A stretch of 64,000 nucleotides of DNA. It comes from Hyphomicrobium denitrificans 1NES1. GTDB lineage: Bacteria > Pseudomonadota > Alphaproteobacteria > Rhizobiales > Hyphomicrobiaceae. The notes below the pieces were generated by a model. The model ran no database searches, was not told where the DNA came from, and saw nothing but the letters and a program-made list of their open reading frames with translations. The translations under genes were made by a program, and so were the position numbers. The DNA is taken from positions 2,480,001-2,544,000 of the forward strand of contig NC_021172.1 in assembly GCF_000230975.2 (NCBI RefSeq), in the 5' to 3' direction. Numbering within the stretch: position 1 is the stretch's first letter; each line of letters starts with the position of its first letter. This document shows positions 25,438-35,427 of the stretch, in pieces.

Positions 25438-26310
25438 TTAGTGGACGCTGGCCGATGCCGGACACTTGCCCGGATCGAGAAACGTCAGCTCCTTGAGCTC
25501 ACCCTTGATCGCGAACTCACCGTAGTCGATCTTCAGATCGCTCGTTACGCCGTCCTCGAAATAGCGAAACGACAGCTCGTAGGCCGGAAGCTGATCTTCC
25601 TGGTCCTTGCCGGCATCGAAATAGCTGATTGACATCGGCCACGACGGAACGCCTGCCAACTTGTCGGCGCCTTTGAAGGTCGGCGACAGCGGCTTGGCAC
25701 CCGGCGCATACTCGTTCCCGATGGCGGTACTCGTCAGGTAATATTTTTCGCCCTTCTCGGAGCCATCATAGAGATTGGCAGTGAACAGCTTCACGCCATT
25801 CTTCGCCGCTTGGACGAGCGTCGATGCGTGCTGCATCGGGAAATAGATATCGTTCGGCAGCGACACGCGCTTCTTTGAAGGCTTGACGAGATCGACGCCG
25901 ACGACAGGCGTCGAACCTTTCGATCGCGCAGCGTCGCCCTGGCTCGCGTCCGCCAGCTCATCATTCTGGTACTGGGTCGATGAAAATCTGAGCTTCTTGC
26001 CATCGGCGTCTTCCCAGCTCGAATTCCTGAGATCGCTGAGCGTTTCGGTTCCTTCCTGATTGGTCATCACCGTTACGAAGCGCATGTTCTGCGTGTAGCC
26101 GTCGCACTGGGAACCGTTCAGCTCATAGACCATCCGGCCTGAAACGCCCGACACGCCGGCTCCGGCTGTCGAGTCGGCAAGCGAGAGTTCATAGACTGCG
26201 CGGTGCGGCGCAAAATGCACCGGCTCATCGGCCGAGGCCGGATAGCTCCATGCTAAGCCGATGAGAACTGCGAACGCGCTCCGGGTGCTGACTTCAAACC
26301 GGCTGGTCAT
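25438..26310 (-). CDS. eipB: EipB/DUF1849 periplasmic envelope-integrity protein
   Basis: The 290-residue protein has a signal peptide (FAVLIGLAWSYPASA, cleaved about residue 28) and the DUF1849 opening FAPHRAVYELSL. In Brucella, EipB is a periplasmic spiral beta-sheet protein needed for envelope integrity, with one conserved disulfide; two mature Cys here (in SQCDGY and PGKCPAS) fit this bond. ATG 26310 puts the signal peptide at the N-terminus; the frame extends to 26358. It is a single gene. Confidence 0.88.
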   Translation of the reverse strand: MTSRFEVSTRSAFAVLIGLAWSYPASADEPVHFAPHRAVYELSLADSTAGAGVSGVSGRMVYELNGSQCDGYTQNMRFVTVMTNQEGTETLSDLRNSSWEDADGKKLRFSSTQYQNDELADASQGDAARSKGSTPVVGVDLVKPSKKRVSLPNDIYFPMQHASTLVQAAKNGVKLFTANLYDGSEKGEKYYLTSTAIGNEYAPGAKPLSPTFKGADKLAGVPSWPMSISYFDAGKDQEDQLPAYELSFRYFEDGVTSDLKIDYGEFAIKGELKELTFLDPGKCPASASVH

Positions 26311-26443
26311 GGACGTTCGCTCACTTTCCCGAGAGGGCGGTGTTTCATAGTCCTCCAATCTAATGGGTCAATAAAGGCATTGCAAAGAGGCGGTTCGGCG
26401 GCCCAATCTCACCTCCGAAAGCTGGGAAATCTGGTGTAAAGCG

Positions 26444-26905
26444 ATGTCGGATGTGGAACAGCGCCTTGCGGATCTGGGTCTGAAACTACCGGAAGCTCCG
26501 CAACCCGTCGCGAATTATGTGCCTCACATTGTGTCCGGCAATCAATTGTTTATATCGGGACAGATCGCAAAGGACGATGCGGGACGCGTGTTAACCGGCC
26601 TGCTCGGAGCGGATGTGTCGATCGAGGACGGTCGCACGGCTGCCCGGTACGCAGCGCTCAGTCTTCTGGCGCAGGCTAAGGCCGCGCTCGGCAGCCTTGA
26701 TCGCGTCGTCCAGGTTTTGCGGGTGACCGGGTTTGTTGCCTCGGCACCGGGCTTTTACGAGCAGCCGGCGGTGATCAACGGTGCTTCGGACCTGCTCGTC
26801 GCCGCCCTTGGCGACGCGGGACGGCATACGCGATCTGCCGTCGGTGTCGCAAACCTCCCGCTCAACACCTGCGTCGAAATCGACGCCATTCTGAAAATCC
26901 GCTGA
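26444..26905 (+). CDS. RidA/YjgF-family protein
   Basis: The 153-residue length and motifs ([44 protein letters not shown]) place it in the Rid family, close to the YjgH/Rid6-7 type with a two-sided insert. RidA proteins hydrolyse reactive enamine/imine intermediates. The Arg of the RidA active site is seen in HTRSAVG, but I cannot confirm deaminase activity. It is followed after three bases by the GDPD gene, so the two form an operon. Confidence 0.9.
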   Translation: MSDVEQRLADLGLKLPEAPQPVANYVPHIVSGNQLFISGQIAKDDAGRVLTGLLGADVSIEDGRTAARYAALSLLAQAKAALGSLDRVVQVLRVTGFVASAPGFYEQPAVINGASDLLVAALGDAGRHTRSAVGVANLPLNTCVEIDAILKIR

Positions 26906-26908
26906 GCC

Positions 26909-27658
26909 ATGCTGGACCGCACAGCATTCCTACGTCCGATTGCGCATCGTGGATTACATAATGCCAAGCGCGGCATCGTCGAAAATACCGCCCCCGCTTT
27001 TGAGGCGGCAATCGCGATAGGCTACGGCATCGAGTGCGACGTGCGTCCGGCGGCCGAAGGCCTGCCGGTCGTATTCCACGACGAAGCGCTGGCGCGCCTC
27101 GTCGCGGGGCGCGGGCCGGTCGCCAAGGTCACGGAACGGCAGCTTCAATCGCTTCGCCACCGCGTCGGTGGCGCGCCGATCCTCAAGTTTACGGAATTGC
27201 TCGAAGTAGTTTCGGGATGCGTTCCCTTGCTCGTCGAGATCAAGAGCGAATGGCAGCCGCCGCAGAAATCGTTTCTCGGTAAGCTTGCAGCGGCGGCATC
27301 AGCCTATCGCGGGCCGATCGCGCTGATGTCGTTCGATCCCGCAATCATGACCGTCATTCGAACCCTCGCGCCGAACGTGCCCCGCGGCGTGATATCGGGC
27401 AGCTACATCGGTTCCGGATGGTGGTCGCGAAAGATCAGTGCGAAACGCGCGGCGGCGCTGCGTGATCTGCTGGAGTCTGGCCCTGTCGCGCCGGATTTTT
27501 ATGCCTACGATGTGAACGCGCTCCCGACGCCGGTCACGGAATACGCGCGGCTGGTGCAAGGTCTTCCACTGTTCACGTGGACGGTTCGGACTGCGAAACA
27601 ACGGCGAATTGCGGCGAATTCGGCCGATGCGATGATTTTCGAGAGTTTCGAGCCCTAG
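26909..27658 (+). CDS. Glycerophosphodiester phosphodiesterase family protein
   Basis: The 249-residue TIM-barrel protein has the GDPD signature: IAHRGLHN (catalytic His), [22 protein letters not shown] (metal-binding Glu and Asp), and [10 protein letters not shown] (second catalytic His). It splits glycerophosphodiesters to glycerol-3-phosphate and alcohol. There is no signal peptide, so it works in the cytoplasm. It is three bases downstream of the RidA gene. Confidence 0.93.
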   Translation: MLDRTAFLRPIAHRGLHNAKRGIVENTAPAFEAAIAIGYGIECDVRPAAEGLPVVFHDEALARLVAGRGPVAKVTERQLQSLRHRVGGAPILKFTELLEVVSGCVPLLVEIKSEWQPPQKSFLGKLAAAASAYRGPIALMSFDPAIMTVIRTLAPNVPRGVISGSYIGSGWWSRKISAKRAAALRDLLESGPVAPDFYAYDVNALPTPVTEYARLVQGLPLFTWTVRTAKQRRIAANSADAMIFESFEP

Positions 27659-27790
27659 CCTCGCGGGCCTGCCAAATTGCCGCTCTCCGCTGGACATCCT
27701 GAACGCGCACCTGATCTGCCCTTGAGCCGCTTTGATCTTCAAGTAAGGCATTGCATAAACTCGTTTCGCTCGGTTCAATTCGCTTAGCTC

Positions 27791-28963
27791 ATGCCGACCT
27801 CGTCCGACGCTGTCGTGAAATTCGTGCCATCGATTGCAGCCGTCGACGGACGGCAATGGGACGCTTGTGCAAATCCCCATCCAAAGGTTTTCAATCCGTT
27901 TGTCTCGCATGCGTTTCTGAAGGCGCTTGAAGACTCGCGCTCGGTCGGCCGTGGAAGCGGCTGGCTGCCGCGCCATCTCATCCTTGAAAACGAAGACGGC
28001 TCGATCGCTGCGGCGGCACCCGCCTACATCAAATCCCACAGCCAGGGCGAATACGTATTCGATCACGGATGGGCCGAAGCCTACGAGCAAGCCGGTGGGC
28101 GCTATTATCCGAAGCTGCAGATTGCCGTTCCGTTCACGCCAGTTCCAGGTCCGCGGCTGTTGGTCAAGCCAGGCCCGCGCGCCTGCGCGGACGAGCAGCT
28201 TCTCGCCACAGCGGCAATCGAGATCGCGCGCCAGGGCGGGCTTTCGTCCGTGCATCTGACGTTTCTCTCGGCCGATGCCGCCGAGCGTCTGCGAGCGCTT
28301 GGCTTCCTGACGCGCACCGGGCAACAGTTTCATTGGCAAAATCGCGACTATGAATCATTCGACGACTTCCTCGCGAGCCTCGCCTCGCGCAAACGCAAAA
28401 CGATCCGGAAAGAGCGCGAAGCCGCCATCGCGCCGGGAATCGAGATCGAGCACGTCACCGGCAGCGGCATCACCGAAGCGCACTGGGATGCGATGTTTGA
28501 GTTCTACATGGACACGGGCAATCGCAAGTGGGGAAGGCCGTACCTCAACCGTGCGTTTTTCTCGGAGCTTGGACGGGCGATGCCGGATAGCTGCCTGCTC
28601 GTCCTCGCGAAGCGTAGCGGCCGCCATATCGCAGGGGCTTTGAACCTCATCGGCGGCGATTGTCTTTATGGACGTTATTGGGGCGCCACCGAGCACCATC
28701 CATCTCTGCACTTTGAGGTCTGCTACTATCAGGCGATTGATTTTGCCATCCGCCAGAAGCTGGCGCGCGTCGAGGCGGGCGCCCAGGGCGAGCACAAGCT
28801 GGCACGCGGCTACCTTCCCGTCGAGACTTATTCGGCCCACTGGCTTTCGGATCCGGGCCTTCATCGCGCCGTCGAGCGCTTCCTGATCAAGGAGCGCGAG
28901 ATGGTTACGCAATATACTGCCGACTTGACCGAGCTTGGTCCCTATCGCAAAGACGAAGCCTAA
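27791..28963 (+). CDS. FemAB-like GNAT acyltransferase (DUF482)
   Basis: The 390-residue protein matches the DUF482/FemAB-like family: WLPRHLILENEDG, KSHSQGEYVFDHGWAEAY, KRKTIRKERE and GRYWGATEHHPSLHFE. FemAB relatives add amino acids to peptidoglycan or other acceptors using aminoacyl-tRNA, but the substrate of the DUF482 group is unknown. It stands between GDPD and HIT genes, an arrangement usual for this order. Confidence 0.9.
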   Translation: MPTSSDAVVKFVPSIAAVDGRQWDACANPHPKVFNPFVSHAFLKALEDSRSVGRGSGWLPRHLILENEDGSIAAAAPAYIKSHSQGEYVFDHGWAEAYEQAGGRYYPKLQIAVPFTPVPGPRLLVKPGPRACADEQLLATAAIEIARQGGLSSVHLTFLSADAAERLRALGFLTRTGQQFHWQNRDYESFDDFLASLASRKRKTIRKEREAAIAPGIEIEHVTGSGITEAHWDAMFEFYMDTGNRKWGRPYLNRAFFSELGRAMPDSCLLVLAKRSGRHIAGALNLIGGDCLYGRYWGATEHHPSLHFEVCYYQAIDFAIRQKLARVEAGAQGEHKLARGYLPVETYSAHWLSDPGLHRAVERFLIKEREMVTQYTADLTELGPYRKDEA

Positions 28964-29016
28964 GGCGCGTGCGGATTAGGCCGGACGTGCGATAGCAAGC
29001 GCGAGCGAGCCTCATC

Positions 29017-29439
29017 ATGTCCTATGATCCAAACAACATCTTCGCGAAGATCCTGCGCGGCGAAATCCCCTCCCATAAGGTCTACGAAAATGCCGATGCC
29101 ATCGTCTTCATGGATGTGATGCCGCAATCGCCGGGGCACGCGCTCATCCTGCCGAAGGCACCGTCTCGCAATCTGCTCGACGCCGACCCGGCCGTGCTCG
29201 CCAAGATCATTCCGCTCGTGCAGAAGGTGGCGGTCGCGGCCAAATCGGCGTTCAATGCCGACGGCGTCAGCATTGCGCAGTTCAACGAGGCTGCAGGCGG
29301 GCAGACCGTCTTCCACCTGCACTTTCACATCATTCCGCGTTACGAGGGCCAGCCGCTCAAAACGCACGCCCGCAACATGGAGGACAACGCCGTTCTCGCC
29401 GCAAATGCCGAAAAGCTGAAGGCAGCGCTCGCCGGATAG
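29017..29439 (+). CDS. HIT-family (histidine triad) nucleotide hydrolase
   Basis: The 140-residue protein has the HIT domain with IFAKILRGEIPSHKVYE at the start, PKAPSRNLLD in the middle, and the triad FHLHFHIIPRY, whose central His is the nucleophile. Hint-type members hydrolyse aminoacyl-AMP or AMP-amides. It begins 53 bases after the FemAB-like gene and could be co-transcribed with it. Confidence 0.94.
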   Translation: MSYDPNNIFAKILRGEIPSHKVYENADAIVFMDVMPQSPGHALILPKAPSRNLLDADPAVLAKIIPLVQKVAVAAKSAFNADGVSIAQFNEAAGGQTVFHLHFHIIPRYEGQPLKTHARNMEDNAVLAANAEKLKAALAG

Positions 29440-29514
29440 CCAAGGAACTTCGCTCGGCTTTGGAGCTTTCGTCTGATACGCTGGCGCAGTTCGGCGTAGC
29501 GGGAGTTTACGCTC

Positions 29515-30156
29515 ATGGCCTTGATCCTTGTAATCGGCGCAAGCCGCGGTATCGGCCTCGAAACGGTGAAGGCTGCCCTCGCAGCGGGACATAAGGTGCG
29601 GGCCTTTGCACGATCGGCACCGACAATTGACATTTCCAATCCGAACCTGACGAAGATCACTGGCGACGCGCGCGTGCGAGGCGAGGTTGCGGCCGCCGTT
29701 CAAGGCGTCGATGCCGTGATCCATACCGTCGGGATCGCAAGCCTGTCGGAACTGATATTCGGGACGACGCTATTTTCGGATTCGACGCGCGTACTTGTCG
29801 ATTCCATGCAAGGCGCCAGTGTTCGGCGCTTGATGATGCTGACCGGCGCAGGCGCCGGAAACAGTCGCGGCCGCATCAACTTCCTCTATGACAATGTGAT
29901 TTTCCCGCTCTTGATGCAGCGCACCTATAACGACAAGGATTTGGCCGAAGACATCGCGATGAAAAGCGGCCTCGACTGGACGATTGTCCGGCCCGGCCTA
30001 TTAACGAACAGGCCAGCAACGGGACGATACAAAATCTTGAACGAGGCAAAGGACTGGTGCGGCGGATTCATCTCGCGTGCCGACGTGGCGGATTTTTTGG
30101 TCAAGCACGTCGACGATGCAACGCTGTTTGGAAAAGCGCCACTCCTGATCGACTGA
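29515..30156 (+). CDS. NAD(P)-binding atypical SDR protein
   Basis: The 213-residue protein has an N-terminal dinucleotide fold (LVIGASRGIGLETVKAALAAG) and the layout of NAD(P)H-binding atypical SDRs: GVDAVIHTVGI, VRRLMMLTGAGAG and DWTIVRPGLLTN. The catalytic YxxxK of classical SDRs is not evident; YNDKD occurs near that place. Such proteins can be reductases or redox sensors; the substrate is unknown. A GGGAG site precedes ATG 29515. Confidence 0.82.
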   Translation: MALILVIGASRGIGLETVKAALAAGHKVRAFARSAPTIDISNPNLTKITGDARVRGEVAAAVQGVDAVIHTVGIASLSELIFGTTLFSDSTRVLVDSMQGASVRRLMMLTGAGAGNSRGRINFLYDNVIFPLLMQRTYNDKDLAEDIAMKSGLDWTIVRPGLLTNRPATGRYKILNEAKDWCGGFISRADVADFLVKHVDDATLFGKAPLLID

Positions 30157-30161
30157 TTGCT

Positions 30162-30206
30162 GCAAAAAGAAAAGAGCGCAGCTGGTGTGCCGCGCTCTTT
30201 CTCATT
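30162..30206. terminator. Bidirectional terminator between the SDR gene and clpA
   Basis: AAAGAGCGC (30171-30179) pairs perfectly with GCGCTCTTT (30192-30200) around a 12-base loop. A-rich sequence on the left and T-rich on the right give a U-tract for transcripts from either side, which suits these convergent genes. Confidence 0.8.
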
Positions 30207-30231
30207 CCTCATTGCGCCTTTGTCCGCGCAA

Positions 30232-32682
30232 CTACTCTTCTTTCTTTTTGCGCGGCACGCTCGGCACTGCGCCAGTTTCCTTCGGCTTGTCGCCCTTTTC
30301 CTTTGGTCCGGGCAGCGCCTTCTTCGGCGTTGCATCGGCGAGCACGGGCTGCGGACCGTCGTCGTCCGTCTCCTCATCCTCGGGCGACCTGACCCGCTTT
30401 GACGGATCGAGAGGCAGGAAATCGAACGCCAGCTCGCGGTCGGGACCTTTGCCCTTCACCAGCACCTTGACCGTGCCACCGTTTTCGAGCTTGCCGAAGA
30501 GCAGTTCTTCCGCCAGTGGCTTCTTGATGTGCTCCTGGATGACGCGCGCCAACGGCCGGGCACCGAACTTCTCGTCGTAACCCTTTTCGGCCAGCCAACG
30601 CGTCGCCTCGTCGGACAGCTCGATCGACACGCTACGGTCGGCGAGTTGCGCCTCAAGCTGGAAGATGAACTTCTCAACGACCTGCGCGATGATCTCCGGC
30701 GAGAGGCCCGAGAACGGCACGATGGCGTCGAGACGGTTGCGGAACTCGGGCGTGAACAGCTTTGTCACCGCTTCGGTATCCTCGCCCTCGCGCTTCTGCC
30801 GATTAAAGCCCATCGGCGGCCGAGCCATGTCGGAGGCGCCCGCGTTCGTCGTCATGATCAGCACGACGTTACGGAAATCGACCGACTTACCATTGTGGTC
30901 CGTCAGCTTGCCGTGATCCATCACCTGCAACAGGATGTTGAACAGGTCAGGGTGCGCCTTCTCAATCTCGTCGAGCAGCAGAACGCAGTGCGGATGCTGA
31001 TCGACGCCATCGGTCAAGAGGCCGCCCTGATCGAAGCCGACGTATCCTGGAGGCGCGCCGATCAGGCGCGAAACCGTGTGCTTCTCCATGTATTCCGACA
31101 TATCGAAGCGCAAGAGCTCGACGCCCATCAGATTGGCGAGCTGCTTTGCAACCTCGGTCTTGCCGACGCCGGTCGGGCCGGAGAACAGGTAGCAGCCGAT
31201 CGGCTTCTCCGGTTCGCGGAGGCCTGCGCGGGCCAGCTTAATGGCGCTCGACAGAGCTTCGATTGCCTTGTCCTGGCCAAATACCAGCCGCTTCAAGTCG
31301 CGATCGATATGGGCGATGACTTCCGCATCGTTCTTGGTGACGGTCTTCGGCGGGATACGAGCCATCACCGCGACCGTCGCCTCGATCTCCTTGGTCGTGA
31401 TCTTCCGCTTGCGCCTGCCTTCCGGCAGCAGCATCTGCGACGCGCCCGTCTCGTCGATCACGTCGATCGCCTTGTCGGGAAGCTTGCGGTCGTGGATGTA
31501 CTTGGCCGACAGATCGACCGCCGCCTTGATCGCTTCGTTCGTATACTTGACCTTATGATAGTCCTCAAAGACGGACTTCAGACCTTTGAGGATTTCGATC
31601 GTATCTTCGATCGTCGGCTCCTTCACGTCGATCTTCTGGAAGCGGCGAACGAGGGCGCGGTCCTTTTCGAAGTGTTGGCGATATTCCTTGTAGGTCGTCG
31701 AACCGATGCAGCGAAGCGTGCCTGACTGGAGCGCCGGCTTCAGTAAGTTCGACGCATCCATCGCGCCGCCAGAGGTCGCGCCGGCGCCGATAACGGTATG
31801 GATCTCGTCGATGAAAAGCACAGCACCCGGAAAGGCTTCGATCTCCTTCATCACGGCTTTGAGGCGTTCCTCGAAGTCGCCGCGATACCGCGTGCCGGCG
31901 AGCAGGGCGCCCATATCGAGTGCAAAGATCGTTGCGCCCTTCAAGACGTCCGGAACCTGACCGCTGACAATCTTGCGTGCCAAGCCTTCGGCAATGGCCG
32001 TTTTGCCGACGCCCGGGTCACCGACAAAAAGCGGATTGTTTTTCTGGCGGCGGCAGAGCACCTGCACGGTGCGCATGACTTCCTGCTCGCGGCCGATCAG
32101 CGGATCGATCTTGCCGTCGCGCGCCTTCTTGTTGAGGTTCACGCAATAGGTATTCAGTGCGTCACCGGGCTTTCTCTCTTCGCCCTCAGCCGCCGAAACG
32201 TCGTCATCGACGCCACGGACCGTGCGCGGCTCGAACATGCCAGGACGTTTCGCGATGCCGTGCGCAATATATTGAACAGCGTCAAACCGCGTCATTTCCT
32301 GCTCTTGCAGGAAATAAGCGGCATGGCTCTCCCGCTCGGAAAAAATGCCGACGAGTACGTTGGCGCCGGTCACTTCCTCTCGGCCAGACGTCTGCACGTG
32401 AACGATGGCGCGCTGCACAACCCGCTGGAACGAGTTCGTCGGGTGAGCATCCCGCGCCGACTTCGAAACGATCGGTTTGAGCTCAGTATCCAGGTACTCG
32501 ATCAGGCGGGCCCGCAGCTGCTCAAGATCGACCGAGCAGGCGCGCATGACGGCCGCTGCATCGCGATCGTCAACGAGCGCCAGCAACAGGTGCTCGAGTG
32601 TTGCAAACTCATGGTGGCGCACATTCGCGTATTGCACCGCGCGGTGCAGCGAAGCCTCGAGATTCTTGGAGAGCGATGTCAA
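30232..32682 (-). CDS. clpA: ATP-dependent Clp protease ATP-binding subunit ClpA
   Basis: ClpA unfolds proteins and feeds them to ClpP. The 816-residue protein has an N-domain ([18 protein letters not shown]), two AAA+ domains with Walker A motifs GDPGVGKT and SGPTGVGKT, and an approximately 55-residue acidic and Lys/Pro-rich C-terminal tail not found in E. coli ClpA. The start is TTG 32682 with AGGA upstream; residues before it do not fit the family. It lies 7 bases after clpS, so the adaptor and unfoldase are made together. Confidence 0.96.
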   Translation of the reverse strand: MTSLSKNLEASLHRAVQYANVRHHEFATLEHLLLALVDDRDAAAVMRACSVDLEQLRARLIEYLDTELKPIVSKSARDAHPTNSFQRVVQRAIVHVQTSGREEVTGANVLVGIFSERESHAAYFLQEQEMTRFDAVQYIAHGIAKRPGMFEPRTVRGVDDDVSAAEGEERKPGDALNTYCVNLNKKARDGKIDPLIGREQEVMRTVQVLCRRQKNNPLFVGDPGVGKTAIAEGLARKIVSGQVPDVLKGATIFALDMGALLAGTRYRGDFEERLKAVMKEIEAFPGAVLFIDEIHTVIGAGATSGGAMDASNLLKPALQSGTLRCIGSTTYKEYRQHFEKDRALVRRFQKIDVKEPTIEDTIEILKGLKSVFEDYHKVKYTNEAIKAAVDLSAKYIHDRKLPDKAIDVIDETGASQMLLPEGRRKRKITTKEIEATVAVMARIPPKTVTKNDAEVIAHIDRDLKRLVFGQDKAIEALSSAIKLARAGLREPEKPIGCYLFSGPTGVGKTEVAKQLANLMGVELLRFDMSEYMEKHTVSRLIGAPPGYVGFDQGGLLTDGVDQHPHCVLLLDEIEKAHPDLFNILLQVMDHGKLTDHNGKSVDFRNVVLIMTTNAGASDMARPPMGFNRQKREGEDTEAVTKLFTPEFRNRLDAIVPFSGLSPEIIAQVVEKFIFQLEAQLADRSVSIELSDEATRWLAEKGYDEKFGARPLARVIQEHIKKPLAEELLFGKLENGGTVKVLVKGKGPDRELAFDFLPLDPSKRVRSPEDEETDDDGPQPVLADATPKKALPGPKEKGDKPKETGAVPSVPRKKKEE

Positions 32683-32689
32683 TCGAGTC

Positions 32690-33058
32690 CTACTCTTTCT
32701 CCATGGTGCACTGTAAAGGGTGGCCATGTTGCCGTGAAAAGTCCATGACCTGCGTCACCTTGGTTTCAGCGACCTCGTACGTGTAGACACCACAAATTCC
32801 GACGCCTTTGTGGTGAACATGCAGCATGATGCGCGTCGCGTCTTCCTGTCCTTTGTTGAAGAAGCGCTGCAGAACAAGAACGACGAACTCCATTGGCGTG
32901 AAGTCGTCGTTGAGAAGGAGAACCTTGTAGAGGCTCGGTTTCTTCGTTTTCGGCCTGGTTTTGGTGACGATGCCCGTCTTGGAATCGCCATCACGGTCAT
33001 CGCGACCCGGGTCGTTCGGCGGGTCGTTGCTTCCTGCCAGCCGGATTGGTACAGACAT
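32690..33058 (-). CDS. clpS: ATP-dependent Clp protease adaptor ClpS
   Basis: ClpS carries N-degron substrates to ClpA. The 122-residue protein has a disordered Asp/Lys-rich N-terminus of about 40 residues and the ClpS core: [17 protein letters not shown], the binding-pocket region with [20 protein letters not shown], and [11 protein letters not shown]. The start is ATG 33058, or ATG 33079 seven codons upstream. It is the first gene of the clpS-clpA operon. Confidence 0.95.
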   Translation of the reverse strand: MSVPIRLAGSNDPPNDPGRDDRDGDSKTGIVTKTRPKTKKPSLYKVLLLNDDFTPMEFVVLVLQRFFNKGQEDATRIMLHVHHKGVGICGVYTYEVAETKVTQVMDFSRQHGHPLQCTMEKE

Positions 33059-33725
33059 GGACAATCTTCTCGTCGTCATCTCCCGCCTCAAGGAAGTCCC
33101 GAATCCCTCTCTCCTCCGGAATCTAATCGCCAATACGGACACGGGCGAGGCAGAAAAGCTACGCTCCACTGCCCAAATACGTGCCCAGATGGCCACCAAT
33201 GCGTTTCGCCAAATATCCAAGGGAACGCGCCCACACCAAATTAAGATCACAATATAGGCACGGCTGCCGGCAAAAAACAGAATGAGCAAAGCGATTGCGC
33301 AGCTGCACTTGCGAGAATTTTTCTGCCTCTCACCTGGCTCCATCGACACACACCATTTGTAAGTATCGAATATCCAGGCGAGCGCGGCCGGACGGCGCAG
33401 CAGCCCAAAGTTGAACGCTTCCATGCCGCTATGCCCCGTTGCTCTCGGCCCGCTCCGGCCACAATTCGCGTGCGCCGTTCTGGAACGGCCGATTACCCTA
33501 ATTTTACCGCGTTCTTTAACGTTACCGCAGGCCCTCCCGACTACAGTTTATAAGGCATCTTGAGGCGCGGATCGGTGCGGCTGCGCCCAAAAGGTGCCTA
33601 AAAACAGTGCTCTGCTGAAAATTCAAGGCGGGGCTAACGCCGTGGGAGCCAAATCCGGCAAACCCGCGGCACAAAGGGCACTCAAACAACCCGCCTCCTT
33701 TCCGGCGGCCAGAGGGATTAGCGTC
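33059..33725. other. Divergent clpS / carboxypeptidase promoter region
   Basis: No convincing gene lies here. The region must carry the clpS promoter (leftward) and that of the D,D-carboxypeptidase (rightward). The part near 33490-33560 is AT-rich and a likely promoter zone, but I cannot define the elements. An open frame at 33057-33257 is discussed among the rejected items. The last 130 bases may be coding if the carboxypeptidase starts at GTG 33594. Confidence 0.4.
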
Positions 33726-35420
33726 GTGTTCCGACGGGCGTTTGCGTTTGCGCTCCTGTTTCTGGCGTTGGCCGGGATTTCCGTGCCGCGAGCCAATGCT
33801 GCAACGAACAAGCATGCCGCCTTTGTCGTGGATGTGAATTCCGGGGCGGTTCTGCACAATGACGACGGCGACGCCATTCGCCACCCGGCTTCCCTCACAA
33901 AGATGATGACGCTGTATCTGACATTCGAGCTGCTTGAGAGCGGCCGTCTCAAGATGTCGGACATGATCACAATCTCGGAGCACGCCGCGAGCGTCGCTCC
34001 GTCCAAGCTCGATCTTAAACCTGGCGATCAAATTTCTGTTGCCGACGGAATCAAGGCGATCGTCACGAAGTCCGCCAACGACATCGCGGTCGCCCTTGCC
34101 GAGAAGATCGGCGGCACGGAAGCCAACTTCGTCCGGCTGATGAATACCCGCGCCCGTGAGCTCGGGATGATGAAATCGCACTTTGAAAATCCATCGGGCC
34201 TTCCCGACGACGATCACGTCTCGACGGCGCGCGACATGGCGACCTTGGCGCTGCACTTGATGGACGATTTTCCGGGCTACTATACGATCTTTGCGACCCG
34301 CACGTTTACGTATCGCGGCAAGTCGTACCGCAATCACAATACGATGCTGAACACGTTTGCGGGCGTCGACGGCATCAAGACCGGGTACACACGCGCGTCG
34401 GGGTTCAATCTCGTCACGTCGGTTCATCGTGGCGGCCGTCATCTCGTCGGCGTCGTTTTCGGCGGATCGACTGCCGCGTCGCGAAATGCCGAGATGCGCG
34501 TCCTTTTGACAAAGGCGTTCACGCGCGCCTCGACCGCCAAAACACGCAAGCCGATGCTGATTGCGAAGCTCAGGGGCGGGCCGAAGATTGCATCACGCCC
34601 GGCGTCCCGCGATCCGAAAACACGAGATGTCGCCGTCGCCGAACCGGAGGGGCGCCCCGCAAAATCGCCGCGGCGCGTTGCGGGTATCGGAAACCGCGAA
34701 ACGCCAATTCAGATATTCAAGGTCAAGCACGTTCCGCTCGCCGCAAAACCGGCTGCTGCATCTGCGGACGAGACGACAGACATGCAAGATACCGACGGCC
34801 CGGCAGAGACGGGAGCCGTTCAGACGGCGAATGCCGATCGCAATGCGGATGCCGGTTTTCTCGCCGCTGCCGAACGCCTTGGCCGACGCGCGGAAATGTT
34901 AGGCGCTTCGGACAGGGTTCCTGCCACTGAGCCCGCCCCTATCGCAAAGCCTGTCGCCTTTGCTCCAGCGTCGGCGCCCGTGGCCGCGGCTGAGCCTGCT
35001 CCCATGCCGACGGCGCCAGCCAATCGGGCCCCCTCATCTCCCGCGCCCCGCCAACGCGGACTGCCGCCCTCGACACTCAATGCACAGGCCTCGGCATTGA
35101 CCGGGGGACCGGAGCCGTCGCCACCTCCGGCACAATCTGCGCAGCGGCAAGTGACGCGCATCAGCGCAACGTCCGGCGGCTATGAGGTTCAGATCGGAGC
35201 CTATGGCTCGATCGCCGATGCCCAGCGTGCGCTCAATTCCGTGCAGGATCGCGCCAAGCGACTGCTGGCCGGCGTTCCGTCGGTCACGCATCCAGGGACC
35301 GTTAACGGCAAACAGATCTTTCGCGCCCGGTTCGCGGGTTTTGACGCGGACCGCGCCGCATCGACATGCACCGAGCTTCGCCGCAAAGGCGTCGACTGCT
35401 TCGTGATGGCCGGCCAATAG
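33726..35420 (+). CDS. D-alanyl-D-alanine carboxypeptidase with C-terminal SPOR domain
   Basis: This S11-family penicillin-binding protein trims the terminal D-Ala of peptidoglycan pentapeptides in the periplasm. It has a signal peptide (FAFALLFLALAGISV, cleaved near PRANA), the catalytic motifs SLTK, SAN and KTG, then a long Ala/Pro-rich low-complexity linker (about residues 275-475), and a SPOR domain of about 75 residues starting YEVQIGAYGS. SPOR domains bind denuded glycan at division sites, so this enzyme is probably sent to the septum. GTG 33726 places the signal peptide first with GAGGG upstream; the frame is open to GTG 33594. Confidence 0.92.
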   Translation: MFRRAFAFALLFLALAGISVPRANAATNKHAAFVVDVNSGAVLHNDDGDAIRHPASLTKMMTLYLTFELLESGRLKMSDMITISEHAASVAPSKLDLKPGDQISVADGIKAIVTKSANDIAVALAEKIGGTEANFVRLMNTRARELGMMKSHFENPSGLPDDDHVSTARDMATLALHLMDDFPGYYTIFATRTFTYRGKSYRNHNTMLNTFAGVDGIKTGYTRASGFNLVTSVHRGGRHLVGVVFGGSTAASRNAEMRVLLTKAFTRASTAKTRKPMLIAKLRGGPKIASRPASRDPKTRDVAVAEPEGRPAKSPRRVAGIGNRETPIQIFKVKHVPLAAKPAAASADETTDMQDTDGPAETGAVQTANADRNADAGFLAAAERLGRRAEMLGASDRVPATEPAPIAKPVAFAPASAPVAAAEPAPMPTAPANRAPSSPAPRQRGLPPSTLNAQASALTGGPEPSPPPAQSAQRQVTRISATSGGYEVQIGAYGSIADAQRALNSVQDRAKRLLAGVPSVTHPGTVNGKQIFRARFAGFDADRAASTCTELRRKGVDCFVMAGQ

Positions 35421-35427
35421 GGTCGGG

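Noticed and set aside
30529..31725. 398-residue frame antisense to clpA
   Set aside because: No motif; exact overlap with conserved AAA+ sequence on the other strand.
33057..33257. Open frame of 66 residues starting at ATG 33057 on the plus strand, opposite the clpS start
   Set aside because: The composition is protein-like, but there is no ribosome site, G/C third-position preference is weaker than in neighbours, and it lies over the clpS promoter and start.
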